DNA of 64,000 bases from contig MU130374.1 in the NCBI GenBank assembly GCA_015039465.1, forward strand, positions 39,557 to 103,556, read 5' to 3'. A program made the translations under genes and the position numbers. Under the pieces are notes generated by a model, which saw only the letters and a list, made by a program, of their open reading frames with translations, was not told the origin of the DNA and made no database searches. This DNA is from Phlegmacium glaucopus (taxonomy: Eukaryota; Basidiomycota; Agaricomycetes; Agaricales; Cortinariaceae). Below, one piece after another: positions 32,208-43,875 of this stretch; position 1 is the first letter of the stretch; each line of letters opens with the position of its first letter.

Positions 32208-32900
32208 TTGATAGTCAGATATTCACAAACCCAAGTGCATAAGAATTATCAATTAGCATTCCAGCTAAATGCAAAAGCCTAGCATTCCCTTGTGCGCCTG
32301 TGTTTGTATAAACAACCCTCTTTTGGCAGTTTGAATTCCGCGCCGTTCTTCAATCACAAGTTGTCACTGGCTCCACAGCTATGACGTAAGCTGTGGTGCA
32401 AGCGCCTCCTCACCTTCGCGCTTAGTGGTAGGTCATGGTGGTTACAAGTCTGAAGGCAACTCAATGGCACTAACGACTACAACCTTCGGACCCTCCATTA
32501 CAGTGGGGCCGTTGCTCCAGCTGCTCCACATGGAATACCGAAAAAGGACAATGATTGGCGGGAGGTACAATCTCGGTCTTGCACCAAACTTGAATGCAGC
32601 TGTTTGTACAAACACAAGCGCATGTGGTGGAATCTGAGAATGCACCTAGGGTTTTTATTTTAGCTGTCATCATTCAAAATCAACAATCAACCCCTCGACA
32701 AAACCATTTGGCTATACTGTCGACCGAGTTATGGCACCTGTTTTAATGGGTATAACCCGCAGCCTTACTTTTTACGCAGACCATTTCTTCTGAATCAACC
32801 ACCAGAGACCCATCAGCATACCTTCATCATTCTCGCCGACTTTCCCCAAAATATACGGGCATATCTTGTATCTTAACCAAGTTACATCATGAACGTTATC
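32208..32900. repeat. Diverged duplicate of the 21.9-22.2 kb segment
   Basis: The shared blocks match 21915-22240 in the same order, with an extra ~350 bp inserted (32290-32640) and a short different tail. This shows that the duplicated NLR region reaches beyond the NLR gene on its 5' side. Confidence 0.6.
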
Positions 32901-34640
32901 GTCATCAAAAATGCCCAAGTCGTTTTCATCCTCCAAATCAAAATATTCACGGTCGTCCTCGGTGGTCCGTGTTCTCGTTCGCTTGGTCCAAGAACCACTG
33001 GAATGCATAGACCTTATCAATAGCGCCTTTTCTGTTAATAACGGTTATGGCCTGTAGTTCAACGCGCTTGTTATATAGCTGTTTGACAATGGACTGGAGC
33101 ACAGATGCGAGATTGTACATCTCGCGTTGGAAGGTGACAGCGTCATCTTTATCGGTAAGATCAAAATTCTTCTGTGAAATACAAACCTAAGAAAAAATAA
33201 AACCAACAGGTAAAATGAACTCAGAGAACTAGCTGATACCTCATTGGTAGCCGACTCCTTTTTCTTCATTACGATATATCTTTCAACGTTCAAACTTGCT
33301 GTAAAACAAATACCGACGATAAAAGGATGTGTAGAGGACTCGGGCCCTACAGAGTTGGAAGACAAGACGGGCCAGGGCGATGGCTTGCAAGAGCGTATGG
33401 TAACGGTCCTGATTATTAGATATGACCTCGGTGATGATCAAAGGCACGTCAAGTTCTCCGAACCAGACGCTGAAATCACTGGTTGGAGTATACCTCCGTG
33501 GCAAGTAGCTCATGGTAGCACATGAGACGAACAAGCGAAATTTCCAAGGCATTTCTCTGAAAATGAACATGATCATTATGTATGCGAACAAATGTTGATT
33601 GTGCTTACTCTTGATACTCGTATCGGTGGAATTTCCTCCGAGAAGAAAGGTGGAAGGAAAAAGTTATCTTTCAATACGTGGGCCTTCAGTGACGATGATT
33701 CCGCCTTGTACCGTGAGGCGTCTGCGTGGAAACAATGCAGTAGAACGTAAAATCTCTGCTGCTCTTGACGGTTGTGTGATCCTCTGACAGGGTACGTATG
33801 TAACTTGATTCAAACTGGGGATCGTAGCTGCGTGCAATGGAGAGATCGGGATCGTCATCCTGAGTCTACCAGGAAGAAAAAGATCATTGATGATATCAGC
33901 CTAAAGGGAAGGAAGCGAGTCACGTTAAAAGAGCGCTTTCGAGACAACTTAATTTCTAGGTCCAGTATTTCAGCTGGCTTTCTCGTAGAGTCCTGTTCGC
34001 CTTCTTCCATAAAAATACCTCCGTTTGAACGAACGTCGTCCTCGTTCCACTGGCCGGCGAATCTAATTCTGACTTCTAAACATTGGGATAGTGGTGTTTC
34101 AGATTGGCTACCGCCCTTCCTTCAGCAACTGAATCTCCATGTTGATAAAGGCCTGTGATGTGACAACCAAGTGGACGGCATCTCTGTTGCCCGTATCGAG
34201 CGTTTTAGCAAGCGAGTACGGATATGGGATAGTGTCGAAATGACGATGAATGTCTCCAATGCTTTCTGCCCACCCGTCCTCTATGACAGTTTCCACAAGG
34301 AGAGTTTCTTTAGGCTACGATATGTTAGTACATCAGGGACCCAAGAGCAATGGATGCCACTCACCTTCCAAAAATCAATCGTCAGTTCGAAGGCTTTGAA
34401 CCTGAGGCCTGAACATCTTGATCAGTTCCGTAGCGGGTAGACTCTGGCATTTTTGTGACGCGTCATCGAAGAGTGAGCGAGGGGAGCGATTGTCGGGACG
34501 CGATTTGTCGAAGGAAGAACCAGTGGACATCGACCAACTCCTCTTGGGACACGGTGGTCTTCGATCTCGGGGACATATGTAATGGCAGGTTCCAACCCCG
34601 CCGGGTCCGATATACATCTTATCTAGGGTTGCGGTGATTG
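32780..34640 (-). pseudogene. Hypothetical Agaricomycete protein, decayed multi-exon gene
   Basis: The minus strand holds a series of gene-like fragments separated by plausible GT-AG introns: ETVIEDGWAESIGDIHRHFD, LFPRRRLTVQGGIIVTEGP, FSVWFGELDVPLIITEVISN, QDRYHTLLQAIALARLV, NVERYIVMKKKE, FQREMYNLASVLQSIV and EYFDLEDENDLGIFDDDN. The order and spacing look like a real fungal gene. The W-F-G-E..I-x-E-V-I-S..D-R-x-x-x-L-L-Q-A pattern recalls uncharacterised N-terminal domains that accompany mushroom kinase-like proteins. Several frame changes cannot all be explained by introns, so it is probably degraded. No function is assigned. Confidence 0.4.
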
Positions 34641-34659
34641 AACAAAATGATTGCATCAG

Positions 34660-35039
34660 TGATCCTATTTGTAATATAAACCTTATGCTTCGCAGGTGAA
34701 ATCGGCTACGCTTTCTTATGTATCTCCTTTTTTTTGTAAACCCCGAAACGATGGGTAAGAGCCTGATGCAATGGTGCTAATGATCGTTCGTAGCAATGTA
34801 GAGCATGTCACCCGACCGTGTTCTAGTACCGAGCATGTGATCGCCTGACTTGTCCCTAATGCCGGCCAGCTGCCGTACACCCATAAAGGGAAATATCAAG
34901 GCTGATCCGATTTTCACTGCCAGGACCTGCGACAAAAATTGTACACAATTCTACCATTCCAACGTTACGGGAATCAGCATTTAAGACTTGATCACAGCAG
35001 AGAAAGCAGTACTGATATCGTGAGTGCTTTGGACTGGAA
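34660..35039. other. Intergenic, nothing recognised
   Basis: Non-coding between two decayed genes. It includes a T-rich tract near 34730. Confidence 0.4.
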
Positions 35040-36660
35040 ATCATTTCTCTGACACAGCAGAACGAAATAGAAAAACTCAGCGTTGACTACTCTAAGGCTT
35101 CAGAAGCGCCAATAACTTGGGATCTAGGCAAAGGAGATGATCTCGGAGTGAGTCGTTAGGTTTATTTTCTGTGATTTCTCACGAGTTTTCTTGTGATAGG
35201 ACATTATTAGCGCTTCAACATCGAGTCTTAACCATTCCTCGTCGGCTCTGTCACAACATGCAGCACACGGCCATTCCATGCGAGACCAACTCAAAGCCAT
35301 TCGAACGAGAGAAGAATCACTGGATGAACTCAAACGCCGCCAACATGCTGTCATCTGGAAGGCCGAAGATGCAGAGAAGAGATTGAACAAAATGAACCCG
35401 GAGCACAAAAATCTTGCAATGCATCACAGACTCTTAATCGTCTTCGGGATGATATTCGGACAATGAGATCTGGCATCATGTCAGAGGAACCAGCTTTGGG
35501 TGATTTCAAACGGACAGCGACAAGGATGTGGATGGGCCTTAAATTTGGTGACCTTCTCGAACGATGTGAAAAAGGCACGGTCAGGAAATTTTCGTCTTTT
35601 GTCTTCTCTTTTTCCCTTACTTATCCCATTCTACTTACATTTCAGACGAAATATCAGAAGCAATCATTCGGCGTGGCTTACCACCAAGGTTCTACTATGG
35701 ACATGACAAAGTAGACGGACTTGTTGCAGAGGCTCATCGATGTGTCAATGGGGTAACCCTTTCTACTGTTCCCACTGTAGGATTCCGTGACAGGCGCCAA
35801 TACGAACAAAAATCTTCCAATGCACAAGTTCTCCGCAGATAGATTATGGAGAGCCACCGAAGAGCGACGCATGGTTATCGGGCGATGTTTCCAAGACGAT
35901 AATTCAAGTTATGTTCAGACACCTGTCCGATACCATTGCCTTCCCCTCAAAAACGAAGGCGCCGTGGATGATTTTGGCGTTAATGTTTGTTCTACCAGTC
36001 TTGTAGATATTTCGAACGCTGCAGGCTGATTTGCAACGTTCCCCAGCCAAAACACGTCCACAGGGAGTTACTCTTTGCAAGACCCACCCTCGTTAGGTGG
36101 ACGTAATCTAGTTGATGATTCATCATTTTCTGCATCCGTAGCCGAGGCCTTGCATGAGAAGGAAGATCTAAAGGCAGAACCTTGTCGCCTTGGGGTAATC
36201 GATTCAATGGCGGTTCGGAGTCGTCTATCAATCTAACGACTTCTCGGGGTGGCCGTTAACGATAACGATCCACCGCCTTTCGAAAGGTTTCCTCCTGTGT
36301 CTATTACGGCTCCTTTCTCGCAGGTCGCAGCGGACAATAACAAACGTTCGTCGGGTCAATTCTCTCCTCTTCCACTGCCACCGCCTGGTGCAGCTCCTCC
36401 AGAATTGGTCGATCCACTGACTAACCCACTTCGATCGATCCAGGAACCCAGCCATTCCCGTCAGCCTTCACACTCATCTGAAAGTGACGATGCTTTATTA
36501 GCGTACATCACGGCAGCAGATGGAGATTCGGTCGTTGAGGAATCGCCGCCCAATACTGCGCTTCGCTCTCCAGTTCCACCTGCCACTGCTACGACGATGA
36601 CAACTACTTTATCGGCCCCAACTACGGATGAATGTGTTCTGCTTCGATTTCGATCCTGGG
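35040..36660 (+). pseudogene. Eisosome PIL1-domain protein, decayed
   Basis: Successive exon-like segments match the PIL1/LSP1 BAR-type family as it appears in basidiomycetes: SKASEAPITWDLGKGDDLG, QLKAIRTREESLDELKRR, KAEDAEKRLNKMNPEHKN, RTATRMWMGLKFGDLLE, EISEAIIRRGLPPRFYYGH and VDGLVAEAHRCVNG. A C-terminal tail with FSASVAEALHEKED and VRSRLSI follows. PIL1 proteins scaffold eisosomes, the furrow-like domains of the plasma membrane. Lesions include a frameshift near 35425 (after EHKNLAM), an in-frame TGA just before FATFPSQN (~36027) and further frame changes. This is a dead relative of a normally conserved gene. An active copy presumably exists elsewhere. Confidence 0.7.
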
Positions 36661-37017
36661 GATAATCTCGGAAATGTTGAAACGAATACAACAGAGAACG
36701 GTAGTGATCCCTCTCAGCATGGTAAAGTGGCCTGCCCCCGTCTTATTAAGCTACACGCGATGGCGCTTCTACATCAGGTAAGTAACCTATTTATTAACAT
36801 AAAGCTCCCCATTTTTAAAGATATTATTATTATCAGATATTCAGAACAATGCCAGACCCTGTATGTCTGCTAGGATTTCGCTGTCTTTCTTATTTTCAAC
36901 CCCAGATTTCCAGAGGCAAGATAGTAAGGATGAGAAGGAAGCCACAGGTCTGTGGTATGTAATTTCTGGTCTTCTTTACATCCTTACTAATCGACCCTTC
37001 CTTCCCATTGATAGATG

Positions 37018-37816
37018 CTGAAGCTCTGAAGTCCTCAACTTCGCCCTCTAACGAAACGAGCATTTTACGAGTACCGGTCTGTTGCGCTACTCCTAAGGAA
37101 GACTTTTTGAAAGCCGGCTATCCAGATTGGGTCCGGGGGCGTTTCGAGCAGATCTTCAAACACGAAAAAGCCCACATCCAGTTCCTGGAGAGCGCGCTTA
37201 CAGCTGCTAGTGCTGAATAGTTAAACCTTACGAACGTTGTGAATATACATTGTGCGTTTCACTTTTGATCTTCTTTCTCGCTCGTGTTTTTATTTTTTTT
37301 CTAGCGACGACAAATCTCCTTATGACTTTGTTAATTTGAGTGAGGCTTTAGAAGCTGTCGGAACTAGTGCGTATGCTGGAGCCATTCAGTATATTCTCCA
37401 ACGCTAACCACATCAAAAATAGGCTTTCAACACTGCTGCTGCCTCTATCCCCACAACAAGAGGCCCGTCACACCTCGTGGATTAACTCGACAGTTCATAA
37501 ACAGAACCCTTGGAACACCGCATTCGAGGTATGTTGACTTATGTTCACATTGGTTGATCGTCTATATAACCTATTACAGACCCTTTTCACCGTCAACCAA
37601 GTCTACAGCACTGTTTCCAACTTCATCAAGTATGACAGTTGTCCTCAATCAAATTACCCTCCTCCCACCTAATCACCACGCCTACCCCCAACTCACTCTT
37701 GCTCCTAAGCTCGTTCCGGGACATGAAACTCAGCTCTCCTTCTCTCTTGAGAATGAGCAAGAGCATCTTTGTGTGGCATTCCTATCGGGTGCATCTACGA
37801 TCTTCGCGCCTCCCTG
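37018..37816 (+). pseudogene. Ferritin-like domain (Rds1-type) protein, decayed
   Basis: The segment DFLKAGYPDWVRGRFEQIF, KHEKAHIQFLESAL, SEALEAVGTSAYAGAIQYI, HTSWINSTVHKQNPWNTAFE (all fragments in order), then TLFTVNQVYSTVSNFIK and AYPQLTLAPKLVPG matches the fungal ferritin-like/Rds1 family: helical proteins of unclear biochemical role, often stress-regulated. A good intron (GTATGT...ACAG) lies at 37530-37581. Stops after AIQYILQR and frame changes around 37420 and 37660 show decay. The first helices are missing or unrecognisable. Confidence 0.65.
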
Positions 37817-38370
37817 AAAGAAAGAGGGCAATTAGCTGCTGGTAACTGTATTTGTAGTTGTTTTCAAGGGATCAGCGAGGCTAGACGATGAGAGCACTCC
37901 ATGGCCATTGTGAGCTACCTAACTTATTGCTTTTGGATTCGGGTTGCTCGGGTGAAAACGGACCGCTGATGGATGATTTGGCGTTCCCGTCAACTCAAAG
38001 ACGCCATGTAGGTAACAGTCAGGATGCCATCGAGGCTATCGAATTACTGCTTCTCGCGCTGTTAGGAAGACATCTGATTTTACGTTCTATTGCATCATTC
38101 ATCCAATTGGCCGTTCGCTGTGCTTATTGAAGAACTCGGCGCTCGCTGTCTCATGGATTAAGCACCGTTACTTCGTTGAGCCCTGGGCCATGGTTTAGAT
38201 CATCATCAGGCGCCGAATCATCACAATTGTATTCCAGCTCTGTACAGTACAGTACGTTATTGTGGCTGGTATTTGAAGGTCGTGGTCATAACTTGGAAAT
38301 ACCTATATTTAGAACTACATTGTGGGAAAAGCAAACTCGTACAGCCTCATTGCTCTTAACTATCATCATC
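37817..38370. other. Upstream region of the NACHT-WD40 gene
   Basis: No recognisable gene. It is the probable promoter of the NLR that starts at 38371. A short CAGTACAGTACAGTACG repeat lies near 38240. Confidence 0.4.
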
Positions 38371-41300
38371 ATGGCGAGCAAGAAACTATCTAAGCGAGAT
38401 CCCATAGAAAAAGCTGCTCGATCTGTCAAAGGGAAGTTAACTTCTTTTTTTAATCGGTCGCGCCCGTCCAAACTATCGTCGATCGATGTGGGTTCACGCT
38501 CCGATAATCATACAGCAACGATAGATGCAGCAGGAATGAGGTGAGTAACTGAATCATGTCGTTGGCAATTTATCGATTATTACTTGACATCCTCATACTT
38601 TTTAAGTAACCCACCACTCAATATGGTCTCTGTGGTCGGTGTCGACCACACGCCTGCCACTGCAGTGGTTGCGAGTACGGAAGCAGTGTCTCCTCTCATT
38701 TACGTACCCGCTTCAGCGTCGATACCTGATGTGCACAAGCAACACAGTTCTGCCGGGGCCCGGGGCTCAGCACCAGAAACTCCACCCACAGTCAGCGTCC
38801 ATGTTTGCGCTTACGACCATCGTCACTAACCAACGTTCATTTAGGGCACCACTCCGAACAATCATACTGTCTTCCAAGGTGCTCACGATGTGACCCTGCA
38901 TTACCCGACAATCAACGTGGCCAACGCTGTAAACATCATTCCATTTGCGCAAAAACCAATCTGTGTACTGATAGTTCTATCATCATGTTAGATCAACTTT
39001 CATTCACCATCCAATCCTGACGGAAACGAACAATCTAGGTCTCGAATTATAGTGAGGGTCTTTAGTCTTCGGACTGTGACAATCATCGCTAAAACCTAGT
39101 TTATAGGCACTACGTGATAATCTCTTACCTCGCGCTCAGTTTGCAGAGTACAACGCTGCCTCTCCTGCTCCACGCAATGCATGTACGGAGAACACTCGCA
39201 AGGCAATCCTTGATACACTGCGAGTGTGGGCAAGTGATAATACGGCCACAAAGGTATACTGGCTCAACGGGATGGCTGGAACCGGTAAAACAACAATTGC
39301 TTACTCATTCAGTCAAATCCTTGATGAAAAGGAATCCCTTGGTGGTACCTTTTTTGCTTCTCATCTCCGGATTGATACCAGTGATGTCCGTTGTATCATC
39401 CCCACCATCTCCTTCCAGTTGGCCAAGTATCACCCCTCTTTGTCCCAACTTATCTTGGATGTAGTAGAAGCTGATCCTGACTGCTCATCTTGGAGGATTG
39501 GGAAACAATTCCTGAACTTCATTGTTAGACCACTCACTGCTGCATACAGGAATACTAGAGAAGGAGTAATTGTCCCAGTTATTGTTCTTGATGCTCTGGA
39601 TGAGTGCTCTGATCAGTCCCTTGTGGCTGAGTTGCTTTCTGTGATATTAAAGCACAGTAAATCTCTTCCAGTCAAGTTCTTCATCACTAGTCGTCCAGAA
39701 ATAGGGGTGATGGAGACTTTTGATGGTTCTTTGAATCATTCCAATTTCATCCTTCATGAGGTTGAAAAGGAGATTGTGCAAGCTGATATTGAGCTTTACA
39801 TTCAAGCTTGCTTGCTTGGTGGGAAAAATAAGTACAATAGGCATACTTGGCCACCCCAGGCTGAAGTTGAAGGCCTTGTTAAGATGTCTGGTACTTTGTT
39901 CATTTATGCAGCAACTGTCTGCAAATATATTGCTCAGAGAGGTAGCTCTAGCATGCCTGGGCGTCTTTCAGATGTGGTCAATTTTGCATTGGAAACTACA
40001 TCTGGTCCAACCCAGCCACTACATGCTCTTTATGAAAGAATTTTGGATGCTGCTTATGACTCTGCAAATATTATGGAGGCATGGAATACAGACATGGTTC
40101 TGACAGCTGTTGTATATGTCTATAATCCTCTTTCTATGACTGCCATCAGTCTTTTGATGCAAATACCCATGGAACAAGTTGATGCAGCCCTTTCTTCCCT
40201 TCATTCATTGATACATATCCCATCATGTCAACACCCTGCTAAGCAGATCTCAGTACTCCATGCTTCCTTCTATGATTTCATCAGTAATCATTTTCTTTCC
40301 TCAAAGCATTATCTTGACCCTTGTGTTGCACATAACCATCTAGCACTTCAGTGTCTGTCCTTGATGGAGAAAGAATGGTCACAGAAAGAAAGGGTATCTT
40401 ACTTGGCAGAGAGGAAATGTGAAGAAATTTCTGAAGCTCTTGCATATGCTTGTGGTAGCTGGGCCATTCATTTTACCTATGGAGACAACAACAATGAATG
40501 TGTGGAATTGGAGCATTTCTTTCAAAGACATCTTCTGCGATGGATGGATTGTTTGAGTATTTTAGGAAAATTGGAGACTGCCATGCATTTATTGCAAAAA
40601 CTAGAGAATTGGCTTACAAATGTAAGTGATCTTGTTGCTGCAGATAGATTGTGCTTACTATAGAAAATAGACCCAAAATACCTTGGCAACAACTGTGATT
40701 GATGCAAAACGGTTTTTGAAAGAAAGTTTTGGTTTCATTAAGAATACCAGTCTTGAAGGATGTCCTTCGGCCCTAGCTTGGCTGCCTGAAAAATCTGATA
40801 TTTGGAAAACATATGGAAGTAGGATGGACTGTCCATGGAAGCTCTGTGTGGGAAGGAGAAAAGTGTGGAGCCAATCTGAAGCAGTTCTGAGACATTCTGC
40901 TGGTGTCAACTCTGCTGTCTTCTCTCCTGATGGTAGGCATATTGCCACTGCATCTTCAGATCACACTGCACGGATCTGGAATACAACTACAGGAGAGTGT
41001 GAGGCAGAGCTCAAAGGACATTCATATTGGGTCAACTCTGCTGTCTTTTCTCCTGATGGTATGCATATTGTCTCTGCATCTTCAGATCACACTGCACAGA
41101 TCTGGAATACAGCCACAGGGGAGTGTGAGGCAGAGCTCAAAGGACATTCAGATTGGGTCAGATCTGCTATCTTCTCTCCTGATGGTATGCATATTGTCTC
41201 TGCATCTTCAGATCACACTGCACGGATCTGGAATACAGCCACAGGGGACTGTGAGGCAGAGCTCAAAGGACATTCAGATTGGGTCAGATCTGCTGTCTTC

Positions 41301-42884
41301 TCTCCTGATGGTATGCATATTGTCTCTGCATCTTCAGATCACACTGCACGGATCTGGAATACAGCCACAGGGGAGTGTGAGGCAGAGCTGAAAGGACATT
41401 CAAATTGGGTCAGATCTGCTGTCTTCTCTCCTGATGGTATGCATATTGTCTCTGCATCTCATGATCACACTGCATGTATCTGGAATACAGCCACAGGAGA
41501 GTGTGAGGCAGAGCTCAAAGGACATTCACATCAGGTCAACTCTGCTGTCTTTTCTCCTGATGGTATGCATATTGTCTCTGCATCTGATGATCACACTGCA
41601 TGGATCTGGAATACAGCCACAGGAGGGTGTGAGATAGAGCTTGAAGGACATTCAAGTTGGGTCAACTCTGCTGTCTTCTCTCCTGATGGTATGCATATTG
41701 TGTCTGCATCTTCAGACTGCACTGTACAGATCTGGAATACAGCTACAGGAGAGTGCAAGGCAGAGCTCAAAGGACATTCACAGCAGGTCAACTCTGCTGT
41801 CTTTTCTCCTGATGGTATGCATATTGTCTCTGCATCTTCAGATCACACTGCACGGATCTGGAATATAGCCACAGGAGTATGTGAGGCAGAGCTCAAAGGG
41901 CATTCACATCACTCTGTTGTCTTCTCTCCTGATGGTATGCATATTGTCTCTGCATCTTCAGATCGCACTGTACAGATCTGGGATATAGCCACAGGAGAGT
42001 GTGAGGCAGAGCTCAAAGGACATTCACATCAGGTTAGCTCTGCTGTCTTCTCTCCTGATGGTATGCATATTGTCTCTGCATCTTCAGATCACACTGCACG
42101 GATCTGGAATACAACTACAGGAGAGTGTGAGGCAGAGCTCAAAGGACATTTAGATTGGGTCAACTCTGCTGTCTTTTCTCCTGATGGTATGCATATTGTG
42201 TCTGCATCTTCAGATCACACTGCACGGATCTGGAATACAGCTACAGGAGAGTGTGAGGCAGAGCTCAAAGGACATTCAAGTTGGGTCTACTCTGCTGTGT
42301 TCTCTCCTGATGGTATGCATATTGTGTCTATATCTTTAGATCAAACTGCACGGATCTGGAATACAGCCACAGGAGAGTGTGAGGCAGAGCTCAAAGAACC
42401 TTCAAGTTGGGTTGACTCTGCTGCCTCTGCTGTCTTCTCTTCTGATGGATTGAATATTGTCTCTGCATCCAGGAATCATGCATGGATCTGGAATACAACC
42501 ACAAGAGAGTGTGAGGAGCTCAAAAGACATACTTCTGTTCTACCTTCATCTAATAACCATCAATCATCTGTTTTATCATCAATTCCTGATGGTATTTTTA
42601 TTCACACTGATTTTAAGGGCTACATAAATGTCTCCCTTGAGCCATCTTTCCTTGACATATGCAAAGACACAATATTCCACACTATAAACCTTCAGAGAAG
42701 AGTCTGGGTTCCACCTCCTTTCCGTAATCCAACCTCTATTGGCTATCACAAATCCAAAATATGCCTTGGGTATGGATCAGGAGAAATTTTGCTTTTAGAA
42801 GTATGTATAGTCCTTATATTTCATAATATTACTACTGCTGATCTTTCTTCTATTAAATATAGTTGCAATGTTAACATCTGTTAG
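38371..42884 (+). CDS. NACHT-WD40 NLR protein
   Basis: Predicted exons: 38371-38540, 38607-38802, 38845-38964, 39107-40621 and 40671-42884, all in phase and giving about 1404 residues. The N-terminus is basic (KAARSVKGKLTSFFNRSRPS), then there is a variable linker with FQGAHDVTLHYPTINVAN. NACHT has the P-loop GMAGTGKTT (about residue 217) and Walker B PVIVLDALDEC. After a helical segment come 13 clear WD40 repeats and one degenerate repeat, enough for two seven-bladed propellers. The architecture matches the fungal HNWD/HET-E-like class of self/non-self receptors, but there is no HET domain. NACHT and WD40 lie in different frames and are joined only by removing a 49-nt GTAAGT...TAG intron (40622-40670). 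If that intron is retained, a stop follows and a NACHT-only protein results. A possible terminal intron (42802-42861) would change the last residues. The exon 3 end is the least certain. Confidence 0.8.
40905..42510 (+). repeat. WD40-coding 126-bp tandem repeat array
   Basis: Thirteen 42-codon units repeat with very high similarity, centred on AVFSPDGMHIVSASSDHTAR. Differences cluster at the residue pair after GHS (YW, DW, NW, HQ, SW, QQ) and at SSD/SHD/SDD. Unit 9 is shortened by about five codons (GHSHHSVVFSPDG). Such uniformity points to recent unequal exchange or gene conversion. Confidence 0.9.
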
Positions 42885-43875
42885 GGGACACTAATTATTT
42901 TGTTGTATTGACAAATGCACACTCCCCATTTGCTCCCCATCCCCCTCCTCTTCTTGTTGATACAAATGGGTACCAGTAGTTACAAGCAAATGTTCCTTGG
43001 TACTATTGAGTTCATTTATTATACCTAGGCATACCCAATATCACCACACAAACACTCACAAAGTGAAGCTGGACAGCCAAATCAGGATTAAAACCCTCAA
43101 CACAAACAAGGACAAAGATCACGGTTTTTGGAACCCCATTCTCTCTTCAAAGTCAACCATCTTTCTATTTTTCCATCCAGAGTGCATATATTTAAAAACA
43201 ATGACGGCGCCAAGGCTAGCACATACGATCTTTCTCTCAGGCAATTGCGAAACTACTCTACTGCTGGGGTGATACATTCACACCAGGCAATCCGGCAAGA
43301 AATAGCTATGACGCTGATTTGACAAGCGATCTCAAGGCCTTACTTTGAGGTGCGCTTCCTTTGCTGCATCCTTCTCTAAAGGAGTTGAATGGTCTAGATG
43401 TTTGCCTTGACTTACTTTACTTCTATGTGCGTGCAGATATAGGAACAAACGATAATAAATGTTCGGCTCAAAGGAGCACGGGCTTGGGATCGCTTCGCAG
43501 CACCGTTCATGAACAATTTTCTGGCTGATCTTTCTGCATGATATTCGCACATTCATGTGAGTTTAATATATGATTTAAGTAAACTCTGGGCTTATAGTTG
43601 CTCAAGGCCTAGCCTCAATGCCTGAAGCTTGAGAAAGCAAGTCTCAAATCTATCATCTTTGCTTCCTGGGGCCATTTTGCCCGAGATTCGAAGTACTGGG
43701 ATAGCAGACCCCGTGTTCATAATACAAGCCTCGAATAGACAAACGGCAGAATTTTCACTTTTCTCGAACTTCTACTCATCTCACGTATGAATCATGCGAG
43801 TATAAAGTCTGCTTCAAGTTTGTCAATATAAAAGCTTAGTTTGACATTCAACCGCGTCCTCAGTTCTAGGCGAAA
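42885..43875. other. Intergenic between the NLR and glyoxal oxidase genes
   Basis: 3' flank of the NLR and promoter of the oxidase. Short ORFs (43128-43322 and 43332-43556) have no known motif. Confidence 0.45.

Noticed and set aside
40622..40690. Frameshift separating NACHT and WD40
   Set aside because: A canonical 49-nt intron restores the frame exactly, so a break is not needed.
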